NCBI RefSeq assembly: GCF_003096655.1
Contig: NZ_QEKQ01000010.1
Span: 62,001 to 126,000 of the forward strand
DNA length: 64,000 nucleotides
DNA from: Tamilnaduibacter salinus
Lineage (GTDB): Bacteria; Pseudomonadota; Gammaproteobacteria; Pseudomonadales; Oleiphilaceae
Direction of reading: 5' to 3'
Part shown: one piece after another, positions 17,944 through 25,811 of the stretch
How positions within the stretch are numbered: position 1 is the stretch's first letter
Layout: each line of letters begins with the position of its first letter
Notes under the pieces: model-generated
The model's database searches: none
The model's input: only the letters and a program-made list of their open reading frames with translations
What the model was told of the DNA's origin: nothing
Position numbers and translations under genes: made by a program

Positions 17944-18208
17944 CCATTGAACGGACTCACGGAGCGGAGCGCCTTCCCGGGTCTCTTCTGAATTTTCTGA
18001 AAAAAGTGCTGGCCAAACCGGAACAATGTGCGTACCTTGACGGCTGTAGGAATGAGTAAGCAAAGCAGTTCACGAATAAGACGTTGGCAGTCGCAGTACC
18101 CCGTCCTGTTTTTGATCCCGCACGTTTAGCAGTTCCCACATCTCGCTGATCAACCGTCACGACGACGGGCCACAGCACTTTTATATCTCAATCTCAGGAA
18201 GATTACCT
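17944..18208 (+). promoter_or_regulatory. long upstream region of the cold-shock gene
   Basis: 265 bases without a gene before the cold-shock coding sequence. Cold-shock mRNAs usually carry long structured leaders, and part of this stretch (from about 18050) may be transcribed. An AGGA ribosome site lies about 10 bases before the ATG at 18209. No specific cold-box match was established. Confidence 0.35.
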
Positions 18209-18415
18209 ATGTCCACAACGACTGGCACCGTTAAGTTCTTCAACGAAGCAAAAGGCTTTGGTTTCATCACTCGCGAAGGCGACTCTGATGTTTTCGTTCA
18301 CTACAGCGCGATTCAGGGCAGTGGATTCAAGACTCTGGCCGACGGCCAACAGGTCGAGTTCACTGTGACTCAGGGCCAGAAAGGCGCCCAGGCGGAGAAC
18401 GTTGTCGCGCTCTGA
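18209..18415 (+). CDS. cold-shock protein (CspA family)
   Basis: A 68-residue single cold-shock domain, essentially full length. The RNA-binding motifs are intact: RNP1 KGFGFI and RNP2 VFVHYSAI. The start [16 protein letters not shown] is diagnostic. It binds single-stranded RNA/DNA and melts secondary structure as a translation chaperone. It is followed by a near-perfect intrinsic terminator, so the gene is monocistronic. Whether it is cold-induced or constitutive cannot be told from the sequence. Confidence 0.97.
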   Translation: MSTTTGTVKFFNEAKGFGFITREGDSDVFVHYSAIQGSGFKTLADGQQVEFTVTQGQKGAQAENVVAL

Positions 18416-18436
18416 TCAGCCGATAACTTCCCGCAC

Positions 18437-18464
18437 AAAAAAGGCAGCCTCGGCTGCCTTTTTT
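18437..18464. terminator. intrinsic terminator of the cold-shock gene
   Basis: An A-run plus GGCAGC (from 18437) pairs with GCTGCC plus a T-run (to 18464), forming a perfect 12-bp stem with a CTCG-type loop. It is symmetrical (A-tract and T-tract), so it also serves the convergent OsmC-YcaO gene. Confidence 0.92.
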
Positions 18465-18520
18465 CGTTCTGGTGAGTCAACTGAAGCGAGACGGACGCCG
18501 CCCGCTTCGGTCATCGCGAT

Positions 18521-20713
18521 TCACACATCAATACCCGCCTTCGCCGCCCGGGCGGCATGGAGCTTCTTGTAGCTCTCAAGCAGGCGCTGGTGTTTCTTCA
18601 GCCCTTCCAGTTGCATGTTGGTCGGTGTCAGGCCATGGAAGCGGACGCGGCCCTCGACAGACCCAACGACGTCCTCCATGGTCTGTTCACCGAACATGCG
18701 ATTCAGGTTGTACCGATAATCGTCGAGTTCCAGTTCGTCGTCGATCGTGATTTCAAGCACCGCATTCATCGCCTGATAGAACAGTTCCCGCTCGACGGTG
18801 TTGTCGTTGAACTGCAGGAACTGACCGACCCTATCCAGCGCGTCCTCGTGGCGCTGTAGCGCCAGTGCGATCAGCAGCTTCAGCTCCAGCACCGTGAGCT
18901 GGCCCCAGACGGTGTTCTCATCGAACTCGATGCCAATGAGCGTAATGATGTTCGTATAATCGTCGATCTGGCTCTCTTCGAGGCGTTCCAGAAGGTCGCT
19001 CAGTTGGTCGTCGTTCAGCGAGTGGATATTGAGGATGTCTTCCCGGTAGTCCAGCGCCATGTTGGTGTTGTCCCAGACCAGATCCTCCACGGGGTAGATC
19101 TCGGAATAACCCGGCACCAGAATCCGGCAGACTGGCGCGCCCAGTTCCTCGTAGACCGCCACATACACTTCCTTGCCCATCTCCGCCAGGATGCCGAACA
19201 AGCACTCGGCCTCCTCCTCGGTGGTGCCGGAGAAGTCCCACTCGCAGAACTCGACGTCGTGCTTCGCGCTGAAGAAACGCCACGACACGACACCGGTCGA
19301 ATCAATGAAGTGCTCAACGAAGTTGTTGGGCTCGGACACGGCCAGACTGTTGAAGGTCGGCGCCGGCACGTCGTTCAGTCCTTCGAAGCTGCGCCCCTGC
19401 ATCAGTTCCGTCAGGCTGCGCTCCAGCGCCACCTCGAAGCTTGGGTGGGCGCCGAAGGACGCAAACACACCGCCCGTCTTCGGGTTCATCAGCGTCACGC
19501 ACATCACCGGGTACTGCCCACCCAGAGAGGCATCCTTGATCACCAGCGGGAAGCCCTGGGCTTCCAGGGCATCGATGCCTTCAACGATGTGCGGGTATTT
19601 CTCCAGTACCGAACGCGGCACATCCGGCAGGACGATCTCCTCTTCGATGATCTGCTTCTTCACCGCCCGCTCGAAGATTTCCGACAGGCACTGCACTGTC
19701 GCCTCGGGCACGGTGTTGCCCGCACTCATGCCGTTGCTCAGGAACAGGTTCTCGATGAGGTTGGAGGGGAAGAAGACCGTCTCGCCATCGGACTGACGTA
19801 CGTAGGGCAGCGCACAGATGCCCCGATCCGCCCGGCCTGAATTGGTGTCGATCAGGTTGGAGCCGCCCAGTTCACCGTCCGGGTCGTAGATCGCCATACA
19901 GTGCGCGTCCAGCAGCCCTTCCGGTACGGCGTCATCCGGACCCGGCTTGAACCATTCTTCATTCGGGTAATGCACGAATGCACTGTTGGCGATCTCCTCG
20001 CCAAAGAACTGGTCGTTGTAGAAGAAGTTGCAGTTCAGCCGCTCGATGAACTCACCCAGCGCCGAACACAGTGCGGCTTCCTTGGTCGCGCCCTTGCCGT
20101 TGGTGAAGCACATCTGTGAATAGGCATCGCGGATGTGCAGGGACCAGACGTGCGGCACGATATTGCGCCAGGAGGAAACCTCGATCTTCATCCCCAGGTC
20201 TTCGAGGATGCCGGTCATGTTGGCGATGGTCTGCTCCAGCGGCAGATCCTTGCCCTCAATGAAGGTCCGGTGATCGTCGTCCGGCTCGACCATCAATAGC
20301 GCCTGGGCGTCTTCGCTCAGGTTGCTGACGGCTTCAATCTGGAATTGCGGCTGCGTCTGGACCACTTTTTTAACGGTACAACGCTCTGCCGAACGCAGAA
20401 TCCCCTTACGGTCTTTTTCCGACAGGTCGTCGGGCAACTCCACCTGAATCCGGAAAATCTGGTTGTAGCGATTCTCCGGATCCACGATGTTGTCCTGGGA
20501 CAGGCGGATATTCTCCGTCGGAATGTCCCGCGCGTTGCAGTATAGGCGCACGAAATGGGCCGCGCAGAGGGCGGACGACGCCAGAAAGTAATCAAAGGGA
20601 CCCGGCGCCGAGCCGTCGCCCTTGTAGCGGATCGGCTGATCCGTCACGACCGTGAAGTCGTTGAACTTGGCTTCCAACCGGAGGTTGTCGAGGAAGTTGA
20701 CACTGATTTCCAT
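18521..20713 (-). CDS. ycaO: OsmC-YcaO fusion protein
   Basis: About 730 residues. Residues 1-135 resemble OsmC/Ohr (GPFDYFLASSALCAAHFVRLY with one of the expected cysteines). Residues about 175-560 are a YcaO domain with the ATP-binding glutamate/arginine pattern (ALCSALGEFIERLN and QCLSEIFERAVKK). A helical C-terminal region of about 170 residues resembles that of E. coli YcaO. Enterobacterial YcaO is linked to RimO-dependent methylthiolation of ribosomal protein S12; other YcaO proteins cyclodehydrate peptides. The OsmC half suggests a thiol/peroxide link. I set the start at ATG 20713; a TTG seven codons upstream is also possible. No precursor peptide or maturation gene lies nearby, arguing against a natural-product role. 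Confidence 0.85.
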   Translation of the reverse strand: MEISVNFLDNLRLEAKFNDFTVVTDQPIRYKGDGSAPGPFDYFLASSALCAAHFVRLYCNARDIPTENIRLSQDNIVDPENRYNQIFRIQVELPDDLSEKDRKGILRSAERCTVKKVVQTQPQFQIEAVSNLSEDAQALLMVEPDDDHRTFIEGKDLPLEQTIANMTGILEDLGMKIEVSSWRNIVPHVWSLHIRDAYSQMCFTNGKGATKEAALCSALGEFIERLNCNFFYNDQFFGEEIANSAFVHYPNEEWFKPGPDDAVPEGLLDAHCMAIYDPDGELGGSNLIDTNSGRADRGICALPYVRQSDGETVFFPSNLIENLFLSNGMSAGNTVPEATVQCLSEIFERAVKKQIIEEEIVLPDVPRSVLEKYPHIVEGIDALEAQGFPLVIKDASLGGQYPVMCVTLMNPKTGGVFASFGAHPSFEVALERSLTELMQGRSFEGLNDVPAPTFNSLAVSEPNNFVEHFIDSTGVVSWRFFSAKHDVEFCEWDFSGTTEEEAECLFGILAEMGKEVYVAVYEELGAPVCRILVPGYSEIYPVEDLVWDNTNMALDYREDILNIHSLNDDQLSDLLERLEESQIDDYTNIITLIGIEFDENTVWGQLTVLELKLLIALALQRHEDALDRVGQFLQFNDNTVERELFYQAMNAVLEITIDDELELDDYRYNLNRMFGEQTMEDVVGSVEGRVRFHGLTPTNMQLEGLKKHQRLLESYKKLHAARAAKAGIDV

Positions 20714-20978
20714 TGCGGGGTACCGGGCCTTCAAATGTAGGCCGGTATTATCCAGTTTTTGGGCGGGTTCGTCTTGGGCTGCGTGCGTCCGTATTACTGC
20801 TCACAATGGAGTCTGGACGATGTCATTCGGGACGGCGCGACCCGAGACAATCACACCCTATCCGGCCACGGGGTGACCAACGCCATGCAACCCGGCTAGA
20901 GTAAGGAGTGACGGAGCGCCATGCCGCCTTCGGCCGCGATTGCTCGATTCCATCACCTTCCCATCACAAGGACCCGTT

Positions 20979-21521
20979 ATGGCTTTACTCAGAACATCCG
21001 CCCTTCTGCTTCTGGCCACGCTGACCGGCTGGGCAACGCCCGCTCTCTCTGCGAGCGATCCGTCCGGCCCGGACATCCAACAGAAGACCGTGCGGGCATC
21101 GACCTACTTTCTCGGGGAATTCGAGGTGGCAAAATCCGCCTTTCAGGAGAGGATCAAACCGCTGGCCGAGGATGTGGCACTGGCGGCCGTCCGGCGTGCC
21201 CGGCTTGAGATCACCGGGCCGCTGACACTGATGCTGCCGGACTTCAGAGATTATGAGGGAACAGCGGAACTACCGGTGGCTTTCGCCTATCCGGTGCGCG
21301 GTCAGGGACGCCGGGTGCCCAGGTACCAGACCGAGCGCAAAGGACCGTTCAAATGCCTGACGGCCGTTTTCGACGAGTCCACGCAGACCGCCAAAACCCT
21401 CTGGCAGGCGCTGTACAAAGAAGCGAAGCAGCGCGGGCTGGAACCCAGCCATGACAACCGCGTGGTGATCCGCAAGCAGGGCGACGGCTACCAGAGCGAA
21501 TACCAACTCGGCCTGTTATAG
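20979..21521 (+). CDS. exported protein with GyrI/effector-binding-like fold
   Basis: About 180 residues. It starts with a Sec signal peptide (MALLRTSALLLLATL, likely cleavage after ALSA). The rest has the alternating pattern of GyrI-like or AraC effector-binding domains: EITGPLTLMLPDF, ELPVAFAYPVRG, GPFKCLTAVFDES and a closing SEYQLGLL. The ATG at 20979 has AAGGA upstream; the open frame begins 13 codons earlier. An effector-binding fold in the periplasm suggests small-molecule binding; heme-binding SOUL proteins are structurally similar. The family call is moderate. Its terminator also serves the convergent MFS gene. Confidence 0.6.
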   Translation: MALLRTSALLLLATLTGWATPALSASDPSGPDIQQKTVRASTYFLGEFEVAKSAFQERIKPLAEDVALAAVRRARLEITGPLTLMLPDFRDYEGTAELPVAFAYPVRGQGRRVPRYQTERKGPFKCLTAVFDESTQTAKTLWQALYKEAKQRGLEPSHDNRVVIRKQGDGYQSEYQLGLL

Positions 21522-21530
21522 CCCCCTGTT

Positions 21531-21557
21531 CCGGGAGCCTCTCGCGGTGGCTCCCGG
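21531..21557. terminator. bidirectional hairpin terminator
   Basis: CCGGGAGCC (21531-21539) pairs with GGCTCCCGG (21549-21557), a perfect 9-bp stem with a 9-base loop. It fills the gap between the convergent stops at 21521 and 21558. Confidence 0.7.
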
Positions 21558-22889
21558 TCAACTCTTCTGCTCTGTCACCACCGCGCTCTCTTCGCCGTCG
21601 CCCCCCTCGTCCTCCGAACCGTCTTCGTCCTCGACGCCCTCAGTCAGCCCGGTAATGGGTTCGCCTTCCTCGTCCTGGAGCTGGTGGTCAAACGCGGCCT
21701 GCAGACCGGTTTCGTCCTCTTCGACCGCCGCAAAGTGATCCTTGTGACCCGGGTACAGGGGCGAAAAGATGGCGACCAGAATACCGATGGCCGCAAAGCC
21801 CGCGAACGCATCGCTGTAGCCGAACTGATCGACCAGCACCCCCACAACGGGCGAGCCCGCGGCCTGCCCAAGCGCGACCGCCAGGAACGGAAGCACCGGC
21901 CCCATCGACAGCCGCCCCGGCAGTAGCCGGATGCCAGTCATCAGATACAACCCGGTCAGACTCATGTAGGCGAGCCCGAAGACCAGCGCGGAGAACGCGG
22001 CGATGGCCAACTGCCCGGGGCTGGCCGCGATCAGCGCCAGACTGGCGGCCAGAGTCACCAGCATGAGCGCATGGGTGATGGGCGGATTATTGCGATCCGC
22101 CAGGTCGCTCACCACGGCGCCTCCAAGCCCCGCTATGCCCACCGCCAGCCAGAGCCAGCCGGTCTCGTCAGGCGCAAGACCACCCAGCGTGACGGCCAGA
22201 TCGGGCGCAAAAACCCAGTAGGCGGCGCCAACGAACCCCATGGCAAAGGCAAAGGAGCACAGCCGCAGGAGCCGCCACCACTGCATGGCGCTGATTGGCG
22301 GGGCGGGCGCGGCGTCTGAAGGAACAATCCGCGAGACCGATGGAATCAGAAACCGCGACAGAGCCAGGCCAAGCAGGGCGAACACGGCAAACGAGCCATA
22401 GGCCAGACGCCAGGCTCCCGACAGAAACAGGATGGTTGGTACCGCAACAATCACGCCGATGCTGGTCCCGGCGTTCATGATGGAGCTGACCCGGCCGTGC
22501 ATCGTCCGGTCAACGGCCACCTGCATCGCCGCGGTGAGTGCGGGCATCATCAGACCGGTGCAGATTCCGCAGGCGAACACCCCCACCCCGAGCATCCACG
22601 GCCCGGTCGACTGACTGATCAACGCCAGACCACCGACCGCAAACGCCCCTGAGAGCATGGTGGTGTTGCGAGCGCCGAAACGGTCAGCGGTGACAGGGGC
22701 CACCAGAGAGGCCAGCGCAAAACTGAGCAGAGGAAGCGCGCCAATAACACCGATCACGTCGGGCGCCAGCCCCAGATCATTGCGGATCGGCGGCACAAAC
22801 AGACCGAACGCGAAGCGGGCGAGGCCGTAACTGATGGCGATCAGGGCGGCACCAAAGAGGGCAAATCCGGTATTCGAAAGGGGCTTCAT
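21558..22889 (-). CDS. MFS transporter with acidic C-terminal tail
   Basis: 443 residues and twelve predicted membrane helices in residues 1-390. The opening ISYGLARFAFGLFVPPIR and VTADRFGARNTTMLSGA (the MFS loop 2-3 motif region) place it in the major facilitator superfamily, near the YbfB/CynX-like branch. The final 50 residues are an unusual hydrophilic tail, extremely rich in Asp and Glu, in the cytoplasm. Such tails are common in salt-adapted bacteria. Substrate unknown. It is co-directional with the methyltransferase gene upstream (start 23558), about 105 bases apart. Confidence 0.82.
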   Translation of the reverse strand: MKPLSNTGFALFGAALIAISYGLARFAFGLFVPPIRNDLGLAPDVIGVIGALPLLSFALASLVAPVTADRFGARNTTMLSGAFAVGGLALISQSTGPWMLGVGVFACGICTGLMMPALTAAMQVAVDRTMHGRVSSIMNAGTSIGVIVAVPTILFLSGAWRLAYGSFAVFALLGLALSRFLIPSVSRIVPSDAAPAPPISAMQWWRLLRLCSFAFAMGFVGAAYWVFAPDLAVTLGGLAPDETGWLWLAVGIAGLGGAVVSDLADRNNPPITHALMLVTLAASLALIAASPGQLAIAAFSALVFGLAYMSLTGLYLMTGIRLLPGRLSMGPVLPFLAVALGQAAGSPVVGVLVDQFGYSDAFAGFAAIGILVAIFSPLYPGHKDHFAAVEEDETGLQAAFDHQLQDEEGEPITGLTEGVEDEDGSEDEGGDGEESAVVTEQKS

Positions 22890-22994
22890 GCTCGCTCTCC
22901 CGCACCGCTCAGTGAGGTGTTCAGCGTAAGCGGGCGTTCCCCCGGATTCAAACGGGTTTCGGGGGTTCTCCGGTGAGGAATAACCGAGACAGCG

Positions 22995-23558
22995 TCATCG
23001 GTCGTTCGTGGTCCGCCCCAAACGATAGATGTCGATGGGCGTGTTATAGAGCTCGTTCACGCGCAGTGTGCGCTCAGCCGTCTTTCCCGGCAGCGCGAAA
23101 CCGATACTGATCAGCGTGCGCCGGGGCTGTTCCGGGCGGTCCAGGCGCTGCTTGAGCTGCGCCATCACATTCGGGTTCAGATAGGTAACCAGAATCCCGA
23201 CATGGTCGAGATCGGCACGATTGAAGTTGCGGCGGTGGAGAGTCAGATTATCGAGTCGGAACGCCGCTTTCATCAGGCGACTGACCAGCCAAGGCAGCCA
23301 GGACAGTTCATACCCTTCGATCCGGTACTGAGGAAAACGTCGCGCCATCGGAATCGCCAGACCGCCCCAGCCGGACCCCAGGTCCGCCAACCTCACGTTC
23401 GGCTGATCCGGCACATACTCCGCCAGCAGATCCAGAACCACACGACGGGAGCGCATGGAACTGGGCATGGGCGGCACGCTGGTGCGCACCGTCGAATACG
23501 CGATGGAGAGGACCGCCAGCAGAGACAGGCTACCGACAACCAGCGTCGTCCAGGGCAT
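22995..23558 (-). CDS. membrane-anchored SAM-dependent methyltransferase
   Basis: 187 residues. An N-terminal hydrophobic helix (TTLVVGSLSLLAVLSIAY) is followed by a class I methyltransferase core. Motif I is ADLGSGWGGLAIPMARRFP, motif II is the acidic YELSW, and VTYLNPNVMAQL lies at motif IV. The core is short and lacks an obvious substrate-binding extension. It resembles small anchored methyltransferases of unknown substrate. Flanked by a phosphoribosyltransferase and an MFS gene on the same strand; no shared pathway is evident. Confidence 0.75.
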   Translation of the reverse strand: MPWTTLVVGSLSLLAVLSIAYSTVRTSVPPMPSSMRSRRVVLDLLAEYVPDQPNVRLADLGSGWGGLAIPMARRFPQYRIEGYELSWLPWLVSRLMKAAFRLDNLTLHRRNFNRADLDHVGILVTYLNPNVMAQLKQRLDRPEQPRRTLISIGFALPGKTAERTLRVNELYNTPIDIYRLGRTTNDR

Positions 23559-23708
23559 AAGTAGAGAGCATCCTGATGAAGGTGTCGGCGCAGCGTATCA
23601 AATCGGTGATACCTCGATCAGGACGGTTTCTACGGACACCAGGCCGTCCACATGGCCAAGGAAACGCCCTCATCCGGTTTTTCCTTGCCGGTGACATCCA
23701 GAGCATCG

Positions 23709-24359
23709 CTACGGTCGTTCACTCGCGTCCGCCAGCAAACGTCGGACGTCATCACTGGACGTCTGATCAAACGTCTCATACCACTGCCCCACTGAGCCAA
23801 AGAAATCCGGCCGGGACAGGCAGGTGAACGCATCGACTTCGGATCCCAGGTGCTCAGCGGCGTCTACCGATGAGACCGGCACGGCTATCAGCAGGCGCAC
23901 GGGATCCAGTGACCGCAGCGCCATCACGGCGGCTTCCATAGTCGCGCCCGTTGCCACGCCATCGTCCACAAGAACGACTTCCCGCCCCCGCACATCGAGT
24001 GGTGGCCTGCCCTCACGGAACAGGGCCTCTCGACGAGCCAACTCATCCCGCTCCCGCTGCTCCACTTTCTCAAGCGCGTCAGGGGTAATCCCGGCGGCGA
24101 GCAGGACATCGTCATTGAGCACCCGGGCACCACCGGAGGCAATCGCCCCCATCGCCAGTTCCGGGTGGAAGGGCACACCCAGCTTGCGCACCACCAGCAC
24201 ATCCAGTTCCGCGCTCAATGACCGCGCCAGCTCCCAGGCCACCGGGACACCCCCACGGGGCAACCCGAGAATCAGGGGCATATCGCTGGCCAACGCCCTC
24301 CGAACACCGGGCACCAGTGCTTGCCCCGCCTCGTTTCGGTCCTTGAACGGTCTCGCCAT
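23709..24359 (-). CDS. phosphoribosyltransferase-domain protein
   Basis: 216 residues of the type I phosphoribosyltransferase fold. The PRPP-binding loop REVVLVDDGVATGATMEAAV is intact. LGLPRGGVPVAWELA near residue 35 is characteristic of the stand-alone bacterial family often annotated as phosphoribosyltransferase or erythromycin esterase-associated. GGGAGGCGG precedes the ATG at 24359. The specific base substrate is not known for this family. It is divergent from mtfA with about 140 bases between. Confidence 0.85.
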   Translation of the reverse strand: MARPFKDRNEAGQALVPGVRRALASDMPLILGLPRGGVPVAWELARSLSAELDVLVVRKLGVPFHPELAMGAIASGGARVLNDDVLLAAGITPDALEKVEQRERDELARREALFREGRPPLDVRGREVVLVDDGVATGATMEAAVMALRSLDPVRLLIAVPVSSVDAAEHLGSEVDAFTCLSRPDFFGSVGQWYETFDQTSSDDVRRLLADASERP

Positions 24360-24501
24360 GACCGCCTCCCGTTCCTCTGGTTTTCTACAGTGAGTATAGA
24401 CCCGCGCGCCAGCATCGGGCCGATGTCGTTCGAAGCACGCCAGCGAGGGCTTATGGCATGATTCGAGGGGACGCGATCATTCACTGACCTGAGGCGCCTG
24501 A

Positions 24502-25329
24502 ATGCTGACCTACACCCTCTGTGCGCTGGCCGGGATTGCGGCATTCGGTTTTTACCTCTTTTTCTACCGGGACTGGCGGCGCAGGCGGCAACTGCGCCAA
24601 CCATTCCCGACACACTGGCGAGAGCGTCTGCACGCTCAGGTGCCGCTTTACCGACGCCTGCCGCCCCACCTTCAGCACCAGTTGGAGCAGCACGTCCAGT
24701 TATTCCTGGCGGAGAAAATCTTCTACGGCTGCGATGGGTTTGAGGTCGACGACACGGTGCGCCTGACGATCGCCGGGCATGCCTGCCTGCTGATCCTCGC
24801 GCGCCGTTTCTCGGATTTCGACGACGTGCGCAGCATTCTGGTGTACCCGGACGAATACCATGTTCGGGATGAGGAAAGCGACGGCCTGGTGGTCAGCGTC
24901 AGCCACCAGATCCGCGCCGGGGAAGCGTCAAGCTACGGCCAGATCGTGCTGGCCTGGGCCGACTGCGTGCATGGCGCCGTCCACCCTTACGGCGAGCACA
25001 ACGTCATTCTTCATGAGTTTGCCCATCAGCTCGACTACCTCGATGGCACCGCCGACGGCGCGCCCCCTCTGAAAGGCGAACAGGCCCAACACTGGCAGCA
25101 CACCATGAGCCGGGCCTACAACCACCTGATCGAGTCCATCGATCACCATCACGAACCCTGGCTCGATCCATACGGCGCCACCGAACCGGCGGAGTTCTTC
25201 GCCGTACTGACCGAGACGTTCTATCAGCAACCCAACCACCTCAAAGTCCATCAGCCCGAGGTCTACGCGGCGCTTCAGGGGTTCTACCGGTTCGACCCGC
25301 TGACGGCCAACACGCTCCCCCAAGGATGA
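24502..25329 (+). CDS. mtfA: MtfA-like zinc metallopeptidase (M90)
   Basis: 275 residues, close to the 265 of E. coli MtfA. The gluzincin motif HEFAH lies near residue 170, with the family extension QLDYLDG. EFFAVLTETFY carries the third zinc ligand (E). The N-terminal hydrophobic stretch and the LERHVQLFLAEKIFYGC-type segment fit the family. In E. coli MtfA interacts with the repressor Mlc and modulates PTS glucose uptake; no Mlc gene is visible here, so the partner is unknown. GAGG lies 8 bases before the ATG. The next gene, a receiver domain, begins 95 bases downstream. Confidence 0.9.
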   Translation: MLTYTLCALAGIAAFGFYLFFYRDWRRRRQLRQPFPTHWRERLHAQVPLYRRLPPHLQHQLEQHVQLFLAEKIFYGCDGFEVDDTVRLTIAGHACLLILARRFSDFDDVRSILVYPDEYHVRDEESDGLVVSVSHQIRAGEASSYGQIVLAWADCVHGAVHPYGEHNVILHEFAHQLDYLDGTADGAPPLKGEQAQHWQHTMSRAYNHLIESIDHHHEPWLDPYGATEPAEFFAVLTETFYQQPNHLKVHQPEVYAALQGFYRFDPLTANTLPQG

Positions 25330-25424
25330 GGCCAGCGACCACTCAACTGATCAAAACGCGACCGCCGGTCGTAAGTTGTGTTGATCTTTTCTATACTCGC
25401 GAAAGAACCAAGAGCGGGCCGTTT

Positions 25425-25811
25425 ATGCGATCACTACGCCGTATTCTTTACGTTGAAGATGACGAAGACATTCGCCAGATCGCCCAGATGGCGCTCGAGG
25501 AAGTGGGTGGCTATGAATTGGGGATGTGCGAGAGCGGCCAACAGGCACTGGATACCGTGGACGCTTTTGAGCCGGACCTGATCCTTCTTGATGTCATGAT
25601 GCCGGACATGGACGGCATCGAAACGCTCCAGAGATTGCGTGAGCGCGGCGCTGTGGATAATGTTCCGGTAATCATGATGACTGCTAAAGTGCATCCGGAA
25701 GAAATGGCCCGTTACAGAGAGTCAGGCGTTTTCGACGTCATTCCCAAGCCGTTCGACGCGATGACCCTGTCGGACGACATTGCCAGAATCTGGGACCGTT
25801 TCCATGGCTGA
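25425..25811 (+). CDS. single-domain response regulator (CheY-like)
   Basis: 128 residues forming one receiver domain. The acidic pocket is YVEDDED, the phosphoacceptor is the Asp in DLILLDVMMPDMDG, Thr is in VIMMTAK and Lys in VIPKPFD. There is no output domain. The open frame begins at 25326 but receiver homology begins at the ATG at 25425. Its last codons overlap the start of the HPt-REC-REC-GGDEF gene (ATG 25804, stop 25809-25811), indicating translational coupling. Likely a phosphate shuttle or sink in this relay. Confidence 0.92.
   Translation: MRSLRRILYVEDDEDIRQIAQMALEEVGGYELGMCESGQQALDTVDAFEPDLILLDVMMPDMDGIETLQRLRERGAVDNVPVIMMTAKVHPEEMARYRESGVFDVIPKPFDAMTLSDDIARIWDRFHG

Noticed and set aside
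18521-20713. YcaO gene as part of a RiPP (thiazole/oxazole peptide) cluster
   Set aside because: No precursor peptide, dehydrogenase or transporter gene beside it, and an OsmC domain is fused instead.
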